Positions 23,960 through 32,277 of a stretch of 64,000 nucleotides of DNA are shown here, piece after piece. Source of the stretch: Streptomyces sp. NBS 14/10 (GTDB lineage: Bacteria; Actinomycetota; Actinomycetes; Streptomycetales; Streptomycetaceae); assembly GCF_002224125.1 (NCBI RefSeq), contig NZ_NCSM01000003.1, forward strand, positions 485,431 to 549,430, given 5' to 3'. The notes under the pieces were generated by a model. The model was not told the origin of the DNA. It worked only from the letters and a program-made list of their open reading frames with translations, and did no database searches. The position numbers were made by a program, and so were the translations under genes. Position 1 is the first letter of the stretch. Every line of letters begins with the position of its first letter.

Positions 23960-26704
23960 TCAGGGCGTGAGCGCCAGCTCGTCGTCCGTCGACTCCTTCA
24001 CCGCGCTCTTACTGAAGGACCAGGGCAGCAGCTCACCCTTCGCCCACTTCTCCGTCTGGTCGGTGTAGTGCGCGTTGTACGCGTGTCCGGAGGCACCGGT
24101 GAGGTTGATCCACCGCGACTTGTCCAGATTGTCGAGGTTGACGACCATCCGCATCGACGGCACCCAGGTGACGCCGTAGCCGCCCGCCGCGTTCCACCCG
24201 GTGGCGTTGACCGCGGCCTCGCCGCCGGACAGGTTCCAGGGGCCGCGGTTGAGGAGCCACTGCACCACACCCGGGCCGTCGGTGCCCAGGGTCTGGTTCT
24301 TCAGCGTCAGCTGGTGCAGTCGGCCCCAGCTCCAGCTGTTGATGTCCTTGCCCAGCTTGGCGGTGAGCTCGGCGCGCGCGTCCTTCATGGCCTCGGCCAG
24401 GAGCTCGTCCCGGTTGGTGGCGGCGGGCTCCAGGCGGCTGCCGGTGGTCTTCCACCAGTGGTTCTTGGGGTCCTTGATGATCTTCCGAAGGACCTCGTAC
24501 CAGCGGTCGCCGCCGTCCGGCTGGGCCGACGCCGCGTCGCGCTGACCGCATTCGCGCACCAGCCGCGCCTTGCCGTTCAGGTCGTCGGCGGGGCCGGAGT
24601 CATCGGCGGGCCGGACCCGCAGACACTGGCCCTCCACCCGCAGCTCCTTCGGAAGTTTATTTCCGAACGCGAGCATAAGAACGTTGCGATAGACGGAGTT
24701 GAAGTACGCGGCGGCCGGGGAGTCCGAATCCTGGGTGTAGTCCCAGCCCTCCAGGAGCTTCTGCGCCTCCCTGACGAAGTCGTCTTTGATGTTGATCTTC
24801 AGCAGGTAGGGGGTCAGCAGTTCGGCGATCTCGCTGCTGTTGTCCATCTGCATGGACTGCATGTCATCGGTCGAGATCTTCCCGTTGTCCTTGATCTTCG
24901 ACTCGATCAGGTCGGTTATCCGCTGGCTGCGCGCCCCGTACCCCCAGTCGTCGGTCAGCTTGTACTTGTAGTCCTTGCCTATGACGGCCTGGTTGGCGGT
25001 GACGATGTAGCCCCGCTTGGGGTCGTAGTCCCAGGGCAGTTCGGACTGCGGGATGTAGCCGTTCCAGTCGTAGCGCGAGTCCCAACCGGGCGCCGGGTAA
25101 CGCCCGTCCCCCTTGGCGCGCGTGGGGATCTTGCCGGGCGCCTGGTAGCCGATGTGGTTCTTGGTGTCGGCGTAGATCAGGTTCTGGGACGGGACGGCGA
25201 AGTCGCGGGCCGCCTTGCGGAAGTCGGTGAAGTTCTTGGCGGTGTTGAGCCCGAAGACCGCGTCCATGGTGTTGGACGGGTCCAGCGCGGTCCAGCGCAG
25301 CGAGACCGCGTAGCCGTCGCCGCGGTCGGGTGCCACATCGCCGACGTCGCTCCCGACCGGTGCGCTCTTGCCGACGTCCCCGAGCTCGTCGTCGCGGTCG
25401 GAGACGATCGGACCGTGCCGGGTCGAGCGGACGGTGATCGTCCGGGACTTGCCGCCGGCGACCTTGATGGTCTCCTCGCGGGTCTTGAACGGCGTCTGCT
25501 TGCCGTCGTAGAGGTAGCCCTGGTCCGTGACCTTCTCCAGGTAGAGGTCGGTCACGTCGGCGCCCAGGTTGGTCATGCCCCAGGCGATGTCCTGGTTGTG
25601 ACCTATGACGACCCCCGGCATACCGGAGAACGTGAAGCCCGCCACGTCGTACGGGCACGCGGCGCTGACCTGGTTGCAGTGCAGGCCCATCTGGTACCAG
25701 ACGGACGGCAGCTGCGGGGCCAGATGCGGGTCGTTGGCGAGCAGCGGCTTGCCGGTGGTCGTGTACCGGCCCGCGATCACCCAGGAGTTGGAGCCGATGC
25801 CGGTGCCGTTCGGGCCGAGCAGCGCCGGTACGTCGTCGAGGGTCTTGGAGAGCGAGGTGAGCTGGGTCTGGAAGCCCTGGGTGGCGTCCGCGACCCCGTT
25901 CGCGGTGGAGTCGGCGGAGGTGCCCGCCGCGGTCGCCTTGGGGTCGAAGGCGCCGGTGGTCTCGTCCACCGCGCCCTCGCCCACGATCGGCTTGTTGCGG
26001 CTGTACGGGTAGGCCGGGTACAGCTCTTCGATCTCCTTGGCGGTCAACCGGTTGGAGGCCAGCGCGCGGTCGACCTCGTCCTGCATATTGCCGCGCAGAT
26101 CCCACGCCATGGCCTTGAGCCAGGCCACCGAGTCGACCGGGGTCCACTTCTCGGGCTTGTAGTCGTTCTCGAACTCCAGAGCCGCGTACTCGACGGACAG
26201 CTCCTTGCCCTGGTGGTCCGCGAGATAGGCGTTGACCCCGTCGGAATAGGCCCGCAGATACTTCTTGGTGGTCGGCGACAGCTTGGTGTCGTACTCCTGC
26301 TTCGCGACCCGGTGCCAGCCCAGGGTGCGCAGGAACGCGTCGGTCTCCACCTGTCCGGAGCCGAACATCTCGGAGAGCCTACCGGCCGTCATGTGGCGGC
26401 GTACGTCCATCTCCCAGAACCGGTCCTGGGCCTGGACGAACCCCTGGGCGCGGAAAAGATCCTCAGGGGTGTCGGCGTAGATCTGCGGTATCCCGTAGCC
26501 GTCGCGCTTGACCTGTACGGGCCCAGACAGCCCCTTGAGCTGCAGCGATCCCGTGGTCTCCGGGAAGGAGGCACGCACCGTACTGATGCTCCAGTACGTG
26601 CCGTATCCGACGCCCCCCACGAGCAGCAGCACGACTGCGATCACGATCAGGCGGGCACGTCGGCCCTTCTTTTTGCCAGAAGGGCCGTTTTTGTTGGCGG
26701 GCAT
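23960..26704 (-). CDS. Penicillin acylase family protein
   Basis: A 914-aa secreted or membrane-anchored Ntn hydrolase. A basic stretch (NGPSGKKKGRRAR) and a hydrophobic helix (residues 19-40) form a signal anchor. The alpha region has RDGYGIPQIYADTPEDLFRA and QDRFWEMDVRRHMTAGRLSE. The nucleophile of the mature beta chain is Ser305 in TGIGSNSWVIAG, preceded by a spacer (about 245-300) removed on maturation. GVVIGHNQDIAWGMTN and a late Asn typical of the oxyanion site follow. Such enzymes cleave penicillins, acyl-homoserine lactones or lipopeptides; substrate unknown. Confidence 0.92.
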   Translation of the reverse strand: MPANKNGPSGKKKGRRARLIVIAVVLLLVGGVGYGTYWSISTVRASFPETTGSLQLKGLSGPVQVKRDGYGIPQIYADTPEDLFRAQGFVQAQDRFWEMDVRRHMTAGRLSEMFGSGQVETDAFLRTLGWHRVAKQEYDTKLSPTTKKYLRAYSDGVNAYLADHQGKELSVEYAALEFENDYKPEKWTPVDSVAWLKAMAWDLRGNMQDEVDRALASNRLTAKEIEELYPAYPYSRNKPIVGEGAVDETTGAFDPKATAAGTSADSTANGVADATQGFQTQLTSLSKTLDDVPALLGPNGTGIGSNSWVIAGRYTTTGKPLLANDPHLAPQLPSVWYQMGLHCNQVSAACPYDVAGFTFSGMPGVVIGHNQDIAWGMTNLGADVTDLYLEKVTDQGYLYDGKQTPFKTREETIKVAGGKSRTITVRSTRHGPIVSDRDDELGDVGKSAPVGSDVGDVAPDRGDGYAVSLRWTALDPSNTMDAVFGLNTAKNFTDFRKAARDFAVPSQNLIYADTKNHIGYQAPGKIPTRAKGDGRYPAPGWDSRYDWNGYIPQSELPWDYDPKRGYIVTANQAVIGKDYKYKLTDDWGYGARSQRITDLIESKIKDNGKISTDDMQSMQMDNSSEIAELLTPYLLKINIKDDFVREAQKLLEGWDYTQDSDSPAAAYFNSVYRNVLMLAFGNKLPKELRVEGQCLRVRPADDSGPADDLNGKARLVRECGQRDAASAQPDGGDRWYEVLRKIIKDPKNHWWKTTGSRLEPAATNRDELLAEAMKDARAELTAKLGKDINSWSWGRLHQLTLKNQTLGTDGPGVVQWLLNRGPWNLSGGEAAVNATGWNAAGGYGVTWVPSMRMVVNLDNLDKSRWINLTGASGHAYNAHYTDQTEKWAKGELLPWSFSKSAVKESTDDELALTP

Positions 26705-26914
26705 CGCTGTCCTTCGGAGGGGCAGGGTGATCCTGGAGTGCTGGAGCAACCATAGGCGCAGCGCTGTCGCCGCCCCTACGCGGAGTCATGACTGGGGCCG
26801 CCCACCGGCCACCACCCGCGAAAAATCCATGTGAGCCACTCGCGTCAAGAACCCGTAAAATGTTAGGTAAGGCAATGAAGTTCCGGTCGGTCGGGGAGCC
26901 TTCCGGCCGCTCCC

Positions 26915-28423
26915 GTGAGAAAGGTTCGGCCGCTGACTGTCCACCACCTCAACGAACTCCTGCTGATCTGCTCCCTCGTCCTGCTCGTAGCGGTGGCGGC
27001 CGTCAGGGTCTCCACGCGCAGCGGGCTGCCGACCCTGCTCATCTACCTCGGTCTCGGCGTCGCGATCGGGCAGGACGGGATCGGCGTCGTCTTCGGGGAC
27101 GCCGCGCTCACGCAGGTCCTCGGCTATGCCGCGCTCGTGGTCATCCTGGCCGAGGGCGGCCTCGGCACGAAGTGGCGGGAAATCAAACCCGCCCTGCCCC
27201 TCGCCGCGGTGCTGTCCACCGTGGGGGTCGCGGTGAGCGTCGGGGTCACGGCGACGGCCGCGCACTATCTGGTCGGGCTCGACTGGCGGCAAGCGCTGAT
27301 CATCGGTGCGGTGGTGTCCTCCACGGACGCGGCGGCGGTCTTCTCGGTGCTGCGCAAGGTGCCCCTGCCCAGAAGGCTCACGGGCACCCTGGAGGCGGAG
27401 TCCGGCTTCAATGACGCCCCGGTGGTGATCCTCGTGGTCGCCTTCTCCGCCCAGCGCGCGATAGAGCCGTGGTACATGCTGCTCGGCGAGATCGCCCTGG
27501 AGCTGGCCATCGGCGCGGTGGTGGGGCTGGCGATCGGCTGGCTGGGGGCGTACGGCCTGCGGCACGTGGCGCTGCCCGCCTCGGGCCTGTACCCGATCGC
27601 GGTGATGGCGATCGCCGTGATCGCGTACGCGGGCGGCGCGCTGGCCCATGGCTCCGGCTTCCTCGCCGTCTACCTGGCCTCGTTGATCTTGGGGAACGCG
27701 AAGCTGCCGCACTGGCCGGCGACGCGCGGCTTCGCCGAGGGGCTTGGCTGGATAGCGCAGATCGGCATGTTCGTGCTGCTCGGCCTGCTGGTGACCCCCC
27801 ACGACCTGGGCGACGACATCTGGCCGGCCATCGGAGTCGGGCTGGCGCTGACCGCGGTGGCCCGGCCGCTGTCGGTGCTGGTGAGCACGCTGCCCTTCCA
27901 GGTGCCATGGCGGGAGAAGGCGTTGCTGTCGTGGGCGGGGCTGCGCGGCGCGGTGCCGATCGTGCTCGCCACCATCCCGGTGGTCTCGGACGTGCCCGAC
28001 AGCCGCCGGGTCTTCAACATCGTCTTCGTGCTGGTGATCGTCTACACCCTGGTGCAGGGCCCGACGCTGCCCTGGGTCGCGCGCCGGCTGCGCCTGGGCG
28101 AGGGGGAGGCCGCGGCGGATCTCGGCATCGAGTCGGCGCCGCTGGAGCGGCTGCGCGGGCATCTGCTGTCGCTGTCGATCCCCAAGGACTCCAAGATGCA
28201 CGGCGTGGAGATCGGCGAGCTACGGCTGCCGACGGGGGCCGCGGTCACCCTGGTCGTACGGGACGGGAAGAGCTTTGTGCCACAGCCCTCGACCGTGCTG
28301 CGGCGCGGCGACGAGCTGCTGGTCGTGGCCACGGACCCGGTACGGGACGCGGCGGAGGAGCGGCTGCGGGCGGTGGGCCGGGGCGGCAAGCTGGCGGGCT
28401 GGCTGGGCACGAGAGGCGAGTGA
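26915..28423 (+). CDS. Potassium/proton antiporter, CPA1 type with TrkA-C domain
   Basis: A 502-aa integral membrane protein with about 12-13 helices over residues 10-400. The exchanger core shows GYAALVVILAEGGLGTKWRE, GAVVSSTDAAAVFSVLRKVP and LEAESGFNDAPVVILVVAF, with the paired acidic residues of CPA transporters. The C-terminal 90 residues form a cytosolic TrkA-C regulatory domain (MHGVEIGELRLPTGAAVTLV, LRRGDELLVVATDP). GTG 26915 gives an N-terminus of normal length. Probably exports K+ or Na+. Confidence 0.9.
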   Translation: MRKVRPLTVHHLNELLLICSLVLLVAVAAVRVSTRSGLPTLLIYLGLGVAIGQDGIGVVFGDAALTQVLGYAALVVILAEGGLGTKWREIKPALPLAAVLSTVGVAVSVGVTATAAHYLVGLDWRQALIIGAVVSSTDAAAVFSVLRKVPLPRRLTGTLEAESGFNDAPVVILVVAFSAQRAIEPWYMLLGEIALELAIGAVVGLAIGWLGAYGLRHVALPASGLYPIAVMAIAVIAYAGGALAHGSGFLAVYLASLILGNAKLPHWPATRGFAEGLGWIAQIGMFVLLGLLVTPHDLGDDIWPAIGVGLALTAVARPLSVLVSTLPFQVPWREKALLSWAGLRGAVPIVLATIPVVSDVPDSRRVFNIVFVLVIVYTLVQGPTLPWVARRLRLGEGEAAADLGIESAPLERLRGHLLSLSIPKDSKMHGVEIGELRLPTGAAVTLVVRDGKSFVPQPSTVLRRGDELLVVATDPVRDAAEERLRAVGRGGKLAGWLGTRGE

Positions 28424-28560
28424 CGGGGCGGGCCGCGTGGGTGCCGGGCCGGGGCGCTTGGCCGAGTGATCGGGCCGCGTGGCTGCCGGGCCGGGCCGCG
28501 TGGCCTGGGTCACCGTATGGCCCGCCGCAGTGGACTGGCGGGCCGGAATACTGCACTATG
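28424..28560. repeat. Short direct repeats in intergenic gap
   Basis: CGGGCCGCGTGG followed by a GTGCCGGGCC-like segment occurs twice (near 28438-28462 and 28470-28495) with a third partial copy (28493-28506). No gene is visible here; it is a GC-rich tandem-repeat spacer before the CIRCE element. Confidence 0.5.
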
Positions 28561-28568
28561 GAGCGTCG

Positions 28569-28595
28569 TTAGCACTCATTGAGTGAGAGTGCCAG
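28569..28595 (+). promoter_or_regulatory. CIRCE element (HrcA operator)
   Basis: TTAGCACTC, nine bases, GAGTGCCAG. This matches the CIRCE consensus TTAGCACTC-N9-GAGTGCTAA with changes only at the last three positions of the right arm; actinobacterial copies often vary there. It ends 9 bases before the FmdB-family start. Confidence 0.82.
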
Positions 28596-28604
28596 GAGGA
28601 GTAA

Positions 28605-28976
28605 GTGCCGACCTATCAGTACCAGTGCACCGAGTGTGGCCAGGGCCTCGAGGCGGTGCAGAAGTTCACCGACGACGCGCTCACCGAGTGCCCCAACTGC
28701 AAGGGACGCCTGAAGAAGGTGTTCTCGGCGGTCGGCATCGTCTTCAAGGGCTCGGGCTTCTACCGGAACGACAGCCGCGGCTCCTCGTCCAGCAGCACGA
28801 GCGGCGGCTCGTCCAAGTCGGCGGCCGCGAAGAGCGAGGGCTCTTCGTCCTCGTCTTCGTCCTCCTCCTCGGACACGTCTTCGTCGTCGTCTTCGTCCTC
28901 GAGCTCTTCGTCGGGCTCGGGCTCGTCGTCGAGTTCGTCGTCGTCCACGTCGAGCAGTACCTCGTCGGCCGCCTGA
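28605..28976 (+). CDS. FmdB family zinc-ribbon protein with Ser-rich tail
   Basis: A 123-aa protein. Residues 1-45 are an FmdB/CxxC zinc ribbon, MPTYQYQCTECGQ with Cys8-Cys11 and CPNC at Cys29-Cys32, probably binding one Zn. KKVFSAVGIVFKGSGFYRND follows. Residues 59-123 are almost pure serine with a few Gly, Thr, Lys and Asp, so disordered. GTG 28605 follows AGGAGG. The CIRCE element just upstream predicts heat-shock control by HrcA. Role unknown. Confidence 0.88.
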   Translation: MPTYQYQCTECGQGLEAVQKFTDDALTECPNCKGRLKKVFSAVGIVFKGSGFYRNDSRGSSSSSTSGGSSKSAAAKSEGSSSSSSSSSSDTSSSSSSSSSSSSGSGSSSSSSSSTSSSTSSAA

Positions 28977-28993
28977 CGCGCGACCGCCTCAAT

Positions 28994-29049
28994 CGCATAC
29001 GACATCCCGCCGCTCCCCCTTGAGGGAGAACGGCGGGATGTCGTATGCG
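28994..29049. terminator. Strong bidirectional terminator
   Basis: A 19-bp perfect stem (28994-29012 with 29031-29049; it contains GACATCCCGCCG/CGGCGGGATGTC) encloses an 18-nt loop that can itself pair (CTCCC/GGGAG). It follows the FmdB gene. Confidence 0.8.
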
Positions 29050-29075
29050 CGGACGGCGCTGGCTAGGGTGATCGC

Positions 29076-29936
29076 ATGGCGGAGACCACCAGCAGCACGC
29101 ATGCGGAGATGGCGGAGATAGGGGTCATCGGCGGGTCGGGGTTCTACTCCTTCCTCGACAACGTGACCGAGATCACTGTCGAGACCCCCTATGGCGCACC
29201 GAGCGATTCGCTCTTCCTCGGCGAGGTCGCCGGGCGGAAGGTCGCCTTCCTCCCGCGCCACGGCCGTAAGCACCACCTGCCCCCGCACCGGATCAACTAC
29301 CGCGCGAACCTGTGGGCGCTGCGCTCGGTCGGCGTGCGGCAGATCTTCGGCCCGTGCGCGGTGGGCGGGCTGCGGCCGGAGTACGGACCGGGCACACTGC
29401 TGGTGCCGGACCAACTGGTGGACCGTACGAAGGGCCGCGTCCAGACCTATTTCGACGGCGAGGCGCTGCCGGACGGGCGGGTGCCGAACGTGGTGCACAC
29501 CACCTTCGCCGATCCGTACTGCCCGACAGGGCGGCAGATCGCGGTGGCGGCGGCACGTGGGCGCGACTGGGAGCCGGTGGACGGCGGCACGCTGTGCGTG
29601 ATCGAGGGGCCGCGCTTCTCCACCCGGGCCGAGTCTCGGTGGCATGCGGCGCAGGGGTGGTCGGTGGTCGGCATGACGGGGCATCCGGAAGCGGTGCTGG
29701 CCCGTGAACTGGAGCTCTGCTACACGTCGTTGACACTGGTCACGGACCTGGACGCGGGGGCGGAGACGGGCGAGGGGGTCTCGCACGGGGAAGTGCTGCG
29801 GGTGTTCGGGGAGAACCTGGAGCGGCTGCGCGACGTGCTGTTCGACGCCGTGGGCGCACTGCCGGCCACCGCGGCGCGGGACTGTCTGTGCGCGCATGGA
29901 CACGACGGCTGGGACCTGGGGATCGAACTGCCGTAG
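29076..29936 (+). CDS. S-methyl-5'-thioadenosine phosphorylase
   Basis: A 286-aa purine-nucleoside phosphorylase-superfamily enzyme that splits 5'-methylthioadenosine with phosphate in the methionine salvage route. EIGVIGGSGFYSFLDNVTEI, LPRHGRKHHLPPHRINYRAN, VIEGPRFSTRAESRWHAAQG and VVGMTGHPEAVLARELELCY are the family signatures. Normal length. Starts 27 bases after the terminator hairpin. Confidence 0.9.
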   Translation: MAETTSSTHAEMAEIGVIGGSGFYSFLDNVTEITVETPYGAPSDSLFLGEVAGRKVAFLPRHGRKHHLPPHRINYRANLWALRSVGVRQIFGPCAVGGLRPEYGPGTLLVPDQLVDRTKGRVQTYFDGEALPDGRVPNVVHTTFADPYCPTGRQIAVAAARGRDWEPVDGGTLCVIEGPRFSTRAESRWHAAQGWSVVGMTGHPEAVLARELELCYTSLTLVTDLDAGAETGEGVSHGEVLRVFGENLERLRDVLFDAVGALPATAARDCLCAHGHDGWDLGIELP

Positions 29937-30076
29937 CGGACGGCGGACTTACCCGCGCGGGTGACGGAGTTATCCACAGCCTGGGGGTTGTGCACAGGCC
30001 CCAGCGGGATCCGGCGAGGGCGGGCATCGTGAAGGGGTCAGAAGCTCCTGACCTCTCACGACAGGCGGTGATTGCC

Positions 30077-30826
30077 GTGTCCGACCCGTTCCTCCGCTCT
30101 GCATCCCTTTCACCCTCCTCACCCTCCTCGTCTCCTCTATCGCCTCCATCCCTTCCGCCCCTTCCGTCCTCTCTATCGCCTGTTCCATCCCTCTCCTCGC
30201 CTTCGGCGTCTTCGGCGTCTTCGCCCGCGTCCCGACCCCGCTCGGCTCCGTCCTGGGCCGAGCGGTCCCGTCGCACTCCCCCGACGTGCGCGGTGCCACG
30301 GTTCGGACCGGTGCGGGTGAGCCGAGGCGGAGATCGGCTGCGGCGCGCGTTACGGCGGCGACGGCGCTCGATGGCGGCGGGTCTGGCGATGAGCGCGGCC
30401 GCGCTGGCTGCCGCCGCGCCCTCCGGCGGCTCCGACCCGCGTCCGGCGGCGTCCTCGCCACCGGACGACGGCCGGCGCGAGCCGCCTCCGGCCGTCGTGT
30501 CCGCGCCGGTGCGGATCGCCGACGCGGCGTCCGTACGACTGCTGCGCCCCGGCGACCGGGTGGATGTGCTGGCCGCCCCGGGGTCCGATCAGGCCCGCGG
30601 CCCGGCCGCCGCCCATGTGGTCGCTCGTGGCGCGCGGGTGACCGATGTGCCGCGGCCGGGGCGTGTGGCGGCGGCGGACGTCGAGACCGGAGATCTCGGA
30701 GCGACGGGCGGCGGAGCGGCGGCCGGCGGAGCGCTGGTGGTGCTCGCGGTGCCGCGGCCGACCGCGGCGGCCCTGGCCGGTGCGGCGGCCACATCGAGGT
30801 TGGCGGTGGCGCTGTGCCGCTCTTGA
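30077..30826 (+). CDS. CpaB/RcpC-like SAF-domain membrane protein
   Basis: About 249 aa. The first 50 residues are Ser/Pro-rich. A hydrophobic segment (AAGLAMSAAALAAAAP, near residue 100) anchors it, and the extracytoplasmic part has the RcpC/CpaB pattern: SAPVRIADAASVRLLRPGDR, VDVLAAPGSD, VVARGARVTDVPRPG, ALVVLAVPRPTAAALAGA. Such proteins belong to Flp/Tad-type pilus systems, but no other tad genes are near. The start is uncertain (GTG 30068 or 30077). Confidence 0.7.
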   Translation: MSDPFLRSASLSPSSPSSSPLSPPSLPPLPSSLSPVPSLSSPSASSASSPASRPRSAPSWAERSRRTPPTCAVPRFGPVRVSRGGDRLRRALRRRRRSMAAGLAMSAAALAAAAPSGGSDPRPAASSPPDDGRREPPPAVVSAPVRIADAASVRLLRPGDRVDVLAAPGSDQARGPAAAHVVARGARVTDVPRPGRVAAADVETGDLGATGGGAAAGGALVVLAVPRPTAAALAGAAATSRLAVALCRS

Positions 30827-30883
30827 CCGTAGGTTGCGGAGCCGTCCGCTCCAGAATCGGTGCGGCAAGAGAGAGGCAAAGGG

Positions 30884-31354
30884 TTGAGCGAGGAAAAGAA
30901 GAGCGTCGTGGAGGGCTTCAAGGCCTTCCTGATGCGTGGCAACGTGATCGATCTGGCTGTCGCGGTCGTGGTCGGAGCCGCGTTCACGAGTGTCGTGAAC
31001 TCCATAGTGAAGGGCCTGATCAATCCGGTCGTCGGCGCTTTCGGCACCAAGGACCTGGAGAAGTACCGCTCCTGCCTGGAGGCCCCCTGCGAGACGAACG
31101 CCGCGGGCGAGGTCACCAAGGGCATCCCCATCCTCTGGGGGACCGTGCTGAGCGCCGTGCTCACCTTCCTGATCACAGCGGCGGTGGTGTACTTCCTGAT
31201 GGTGCTGCCGATGTCGCGCTATCTGGCGCGGAAGGCCGCCAAGGAGCGGCAGGAAGAGGAGAAGCAGGCCGAGACGGAGAGCGCCGAGATCGCGCTGCTC
31301 CGCGAGATAAGGGACGAGCTGATCGCGCAGCGCGGCAGCCGATCGAGCACCTGA
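30884..31354 (+). CDS. mscL: Large-conductance mechanosensitive channel MscL
   Basis: A 156-aa channel that opens under membrane tension to release solutes. FKAFLMRGNVIDLAVAVVVG followed by AAFTSVVNSIV is the conserved first helix. VLTFLITAAVVYFLMVLPMS is the second, followed by a charged C-terminal helix (AAKERQEEEKQAETES). The periplasmic loop has two Cys (SCLEAPCE). TTG 30884 with GAGAGG at 30871-30876 is the best start; GTG 30860 is an alternative. Confidence 0.93.
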   Translation: MSEEKKSVVEGFKAFLMRGNVIDLAVAVVVGAAFTSVVNSIVKGLINPVVGAFGTKDLEKYRSCLEAPCETNAAGEVTKGIPILWGTVLSAVLTFLITAAVVYFLMVLPMSRYLARKAAKERQEEEKQAETESAEIALLREIRDELIAQRGSRSST

Positions 31355-31373
31355 GCCCTCGGGGTTCCGGAGC

Positions 31374-31571
31374 TCAGAGGTGGTGGGGCGGCTTCTCGTC
31401 GAGGAAGCGGGCCAGGTCCGCGGCGCTGTCGGTGCCATCGCCGACGTCGCCGCCGGGCGACCGCTCACCCCAGCCGCGGTCCGTGTCGTCCGAGGACTGC
31501 TGCGCCAGCGGATCGTCGAAGATCAGCGCGGCTGCCGGGTCGCGCGGTCCGGGGTCAGGGGCGGTGCTCAT
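31374..31571 (-). CDS. Small hypothetical protein
   Basis: A 65-aa acidic protein, MSTAPDPGPRDPAAALIFDD to FLDEKPPHHL, without Cys, signal or membrane span. It is divergent from nothing and follows the AMP-binding gene on the same strand by 21 bases, so it may share its transcript. The codon bias looks coding. Function unknown. Confidence 0.5.
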   Translation of the reverse strand: MSTAPDPGPRDPAAALIFDDPLAQQSSDDTDRGWGERSPGGDVGDGTDSAADLARFLDEKPPHHL

Positions 31572-31592
31572 GCGTCAAGAGTACGGCCGGCC

Positions 31593-32123
31593 TCACGGCG
31601 CGTCGGCGAGGGCGGCGGCCAGCTGCTCGTGCCACCACAGGTCCCGGCCGGGCGTCCAGGACACGGGGCGGGCCAGGCGGTGGACGACCAGGACCTTGGG
31701 GATCCGCGTGCTGCCCGCCAGCGCCCGGTCGATCAGCGGCTTGAGCGACTGCGGCTCCCCGCACCGCCATTCGCCGTCCGCGGTGATCAGCACCTTCGCG
31801 TCCATCCCCGCCAGCCGGTCACGCAGCTCATGGGCGCGCAGCCCGACGGGGAGGGTGGAGCGTACGGCGTCGAGGCGACCGCAGGCGAGCGTGGCGATCA
31901 CGGACTCGGGGATCAGCGGCAGATGCACCGCCACCCGGTCCCCCGCGCGCACGCCGAGCCTGGTCAGCGCCGCCGCCGCCCGACCCGCCTGGTCCAGCAG
32001 TTCGGCGTGCGTCAGCTCTTCCTCGCAGTCCGGCTCACTGATCCAGCGGAGGGCCACCCGGGGTATCTGCCGCGCGGCGGCGGCCAGGGTCGGGAGCTCC
32101 TCCGTCCGAGACGTACTGGGCAC
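31593..32123 (-). CDS. AMP-binding (acyl-CoA synthetase-like) protein, N-terminal part only
   Basis: A 176-aa protein covering only the first third of an ANL adenylating enzyme of the acetyl-CoA synthetase type. LRWISEPDCEEELTHAELLD, LGVRAGDRVAVHLPLIPESV and IATLACGRLDAVRSTLPVGL followed by AKVLITADG match that region. The P-loop, the adenylation core and the C-terminal domain are all missing, and the frame ends cleanly. GTG 32123 has GAAGGAAG six bases upstream. It cannot adenylate by itself; it may be a regulatory remnant or a decaying gene. Confidence 0.72.
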   Translation of the reverse strand: MPSTSRTEELPTLAAAARQIPRVALRWISEPDCEEELTHAELLDQAGRAAAALTRLGVRAGDRVAVHLPLIPESVIATLACGRLDAVRSTLPVGLRAHELRDRLAGMDAKVLITADGEWRCGEPQSLKPLIDRALAGSTRIPKVLVVHRLARPVSWTPGRDLWWHEQLAAALADAP

Positions 32124-32277
32124 GTTGGTCTTCCTTCGGACGCGGGCGAACGGCATATCGCACAGCCTGCCGTCGGCCAATCAACGTCTGATGAACGTCC
32201 TGTTGATGAGGTCCCCGTCCGAAGGTTCCAGTGCCCGCGGGCGCTTCGCCACGGCCTCCGTGCTACGCATAGCGCCC

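Noticed and set aside
24068..26755. An 895-residue open frame opposite the penicillin acylase gene
   Set aside because: It is a GC-rich shadow frame with Val/Arg/Gly-biased composition and no motif; the minus-strand frame has full family signatures.
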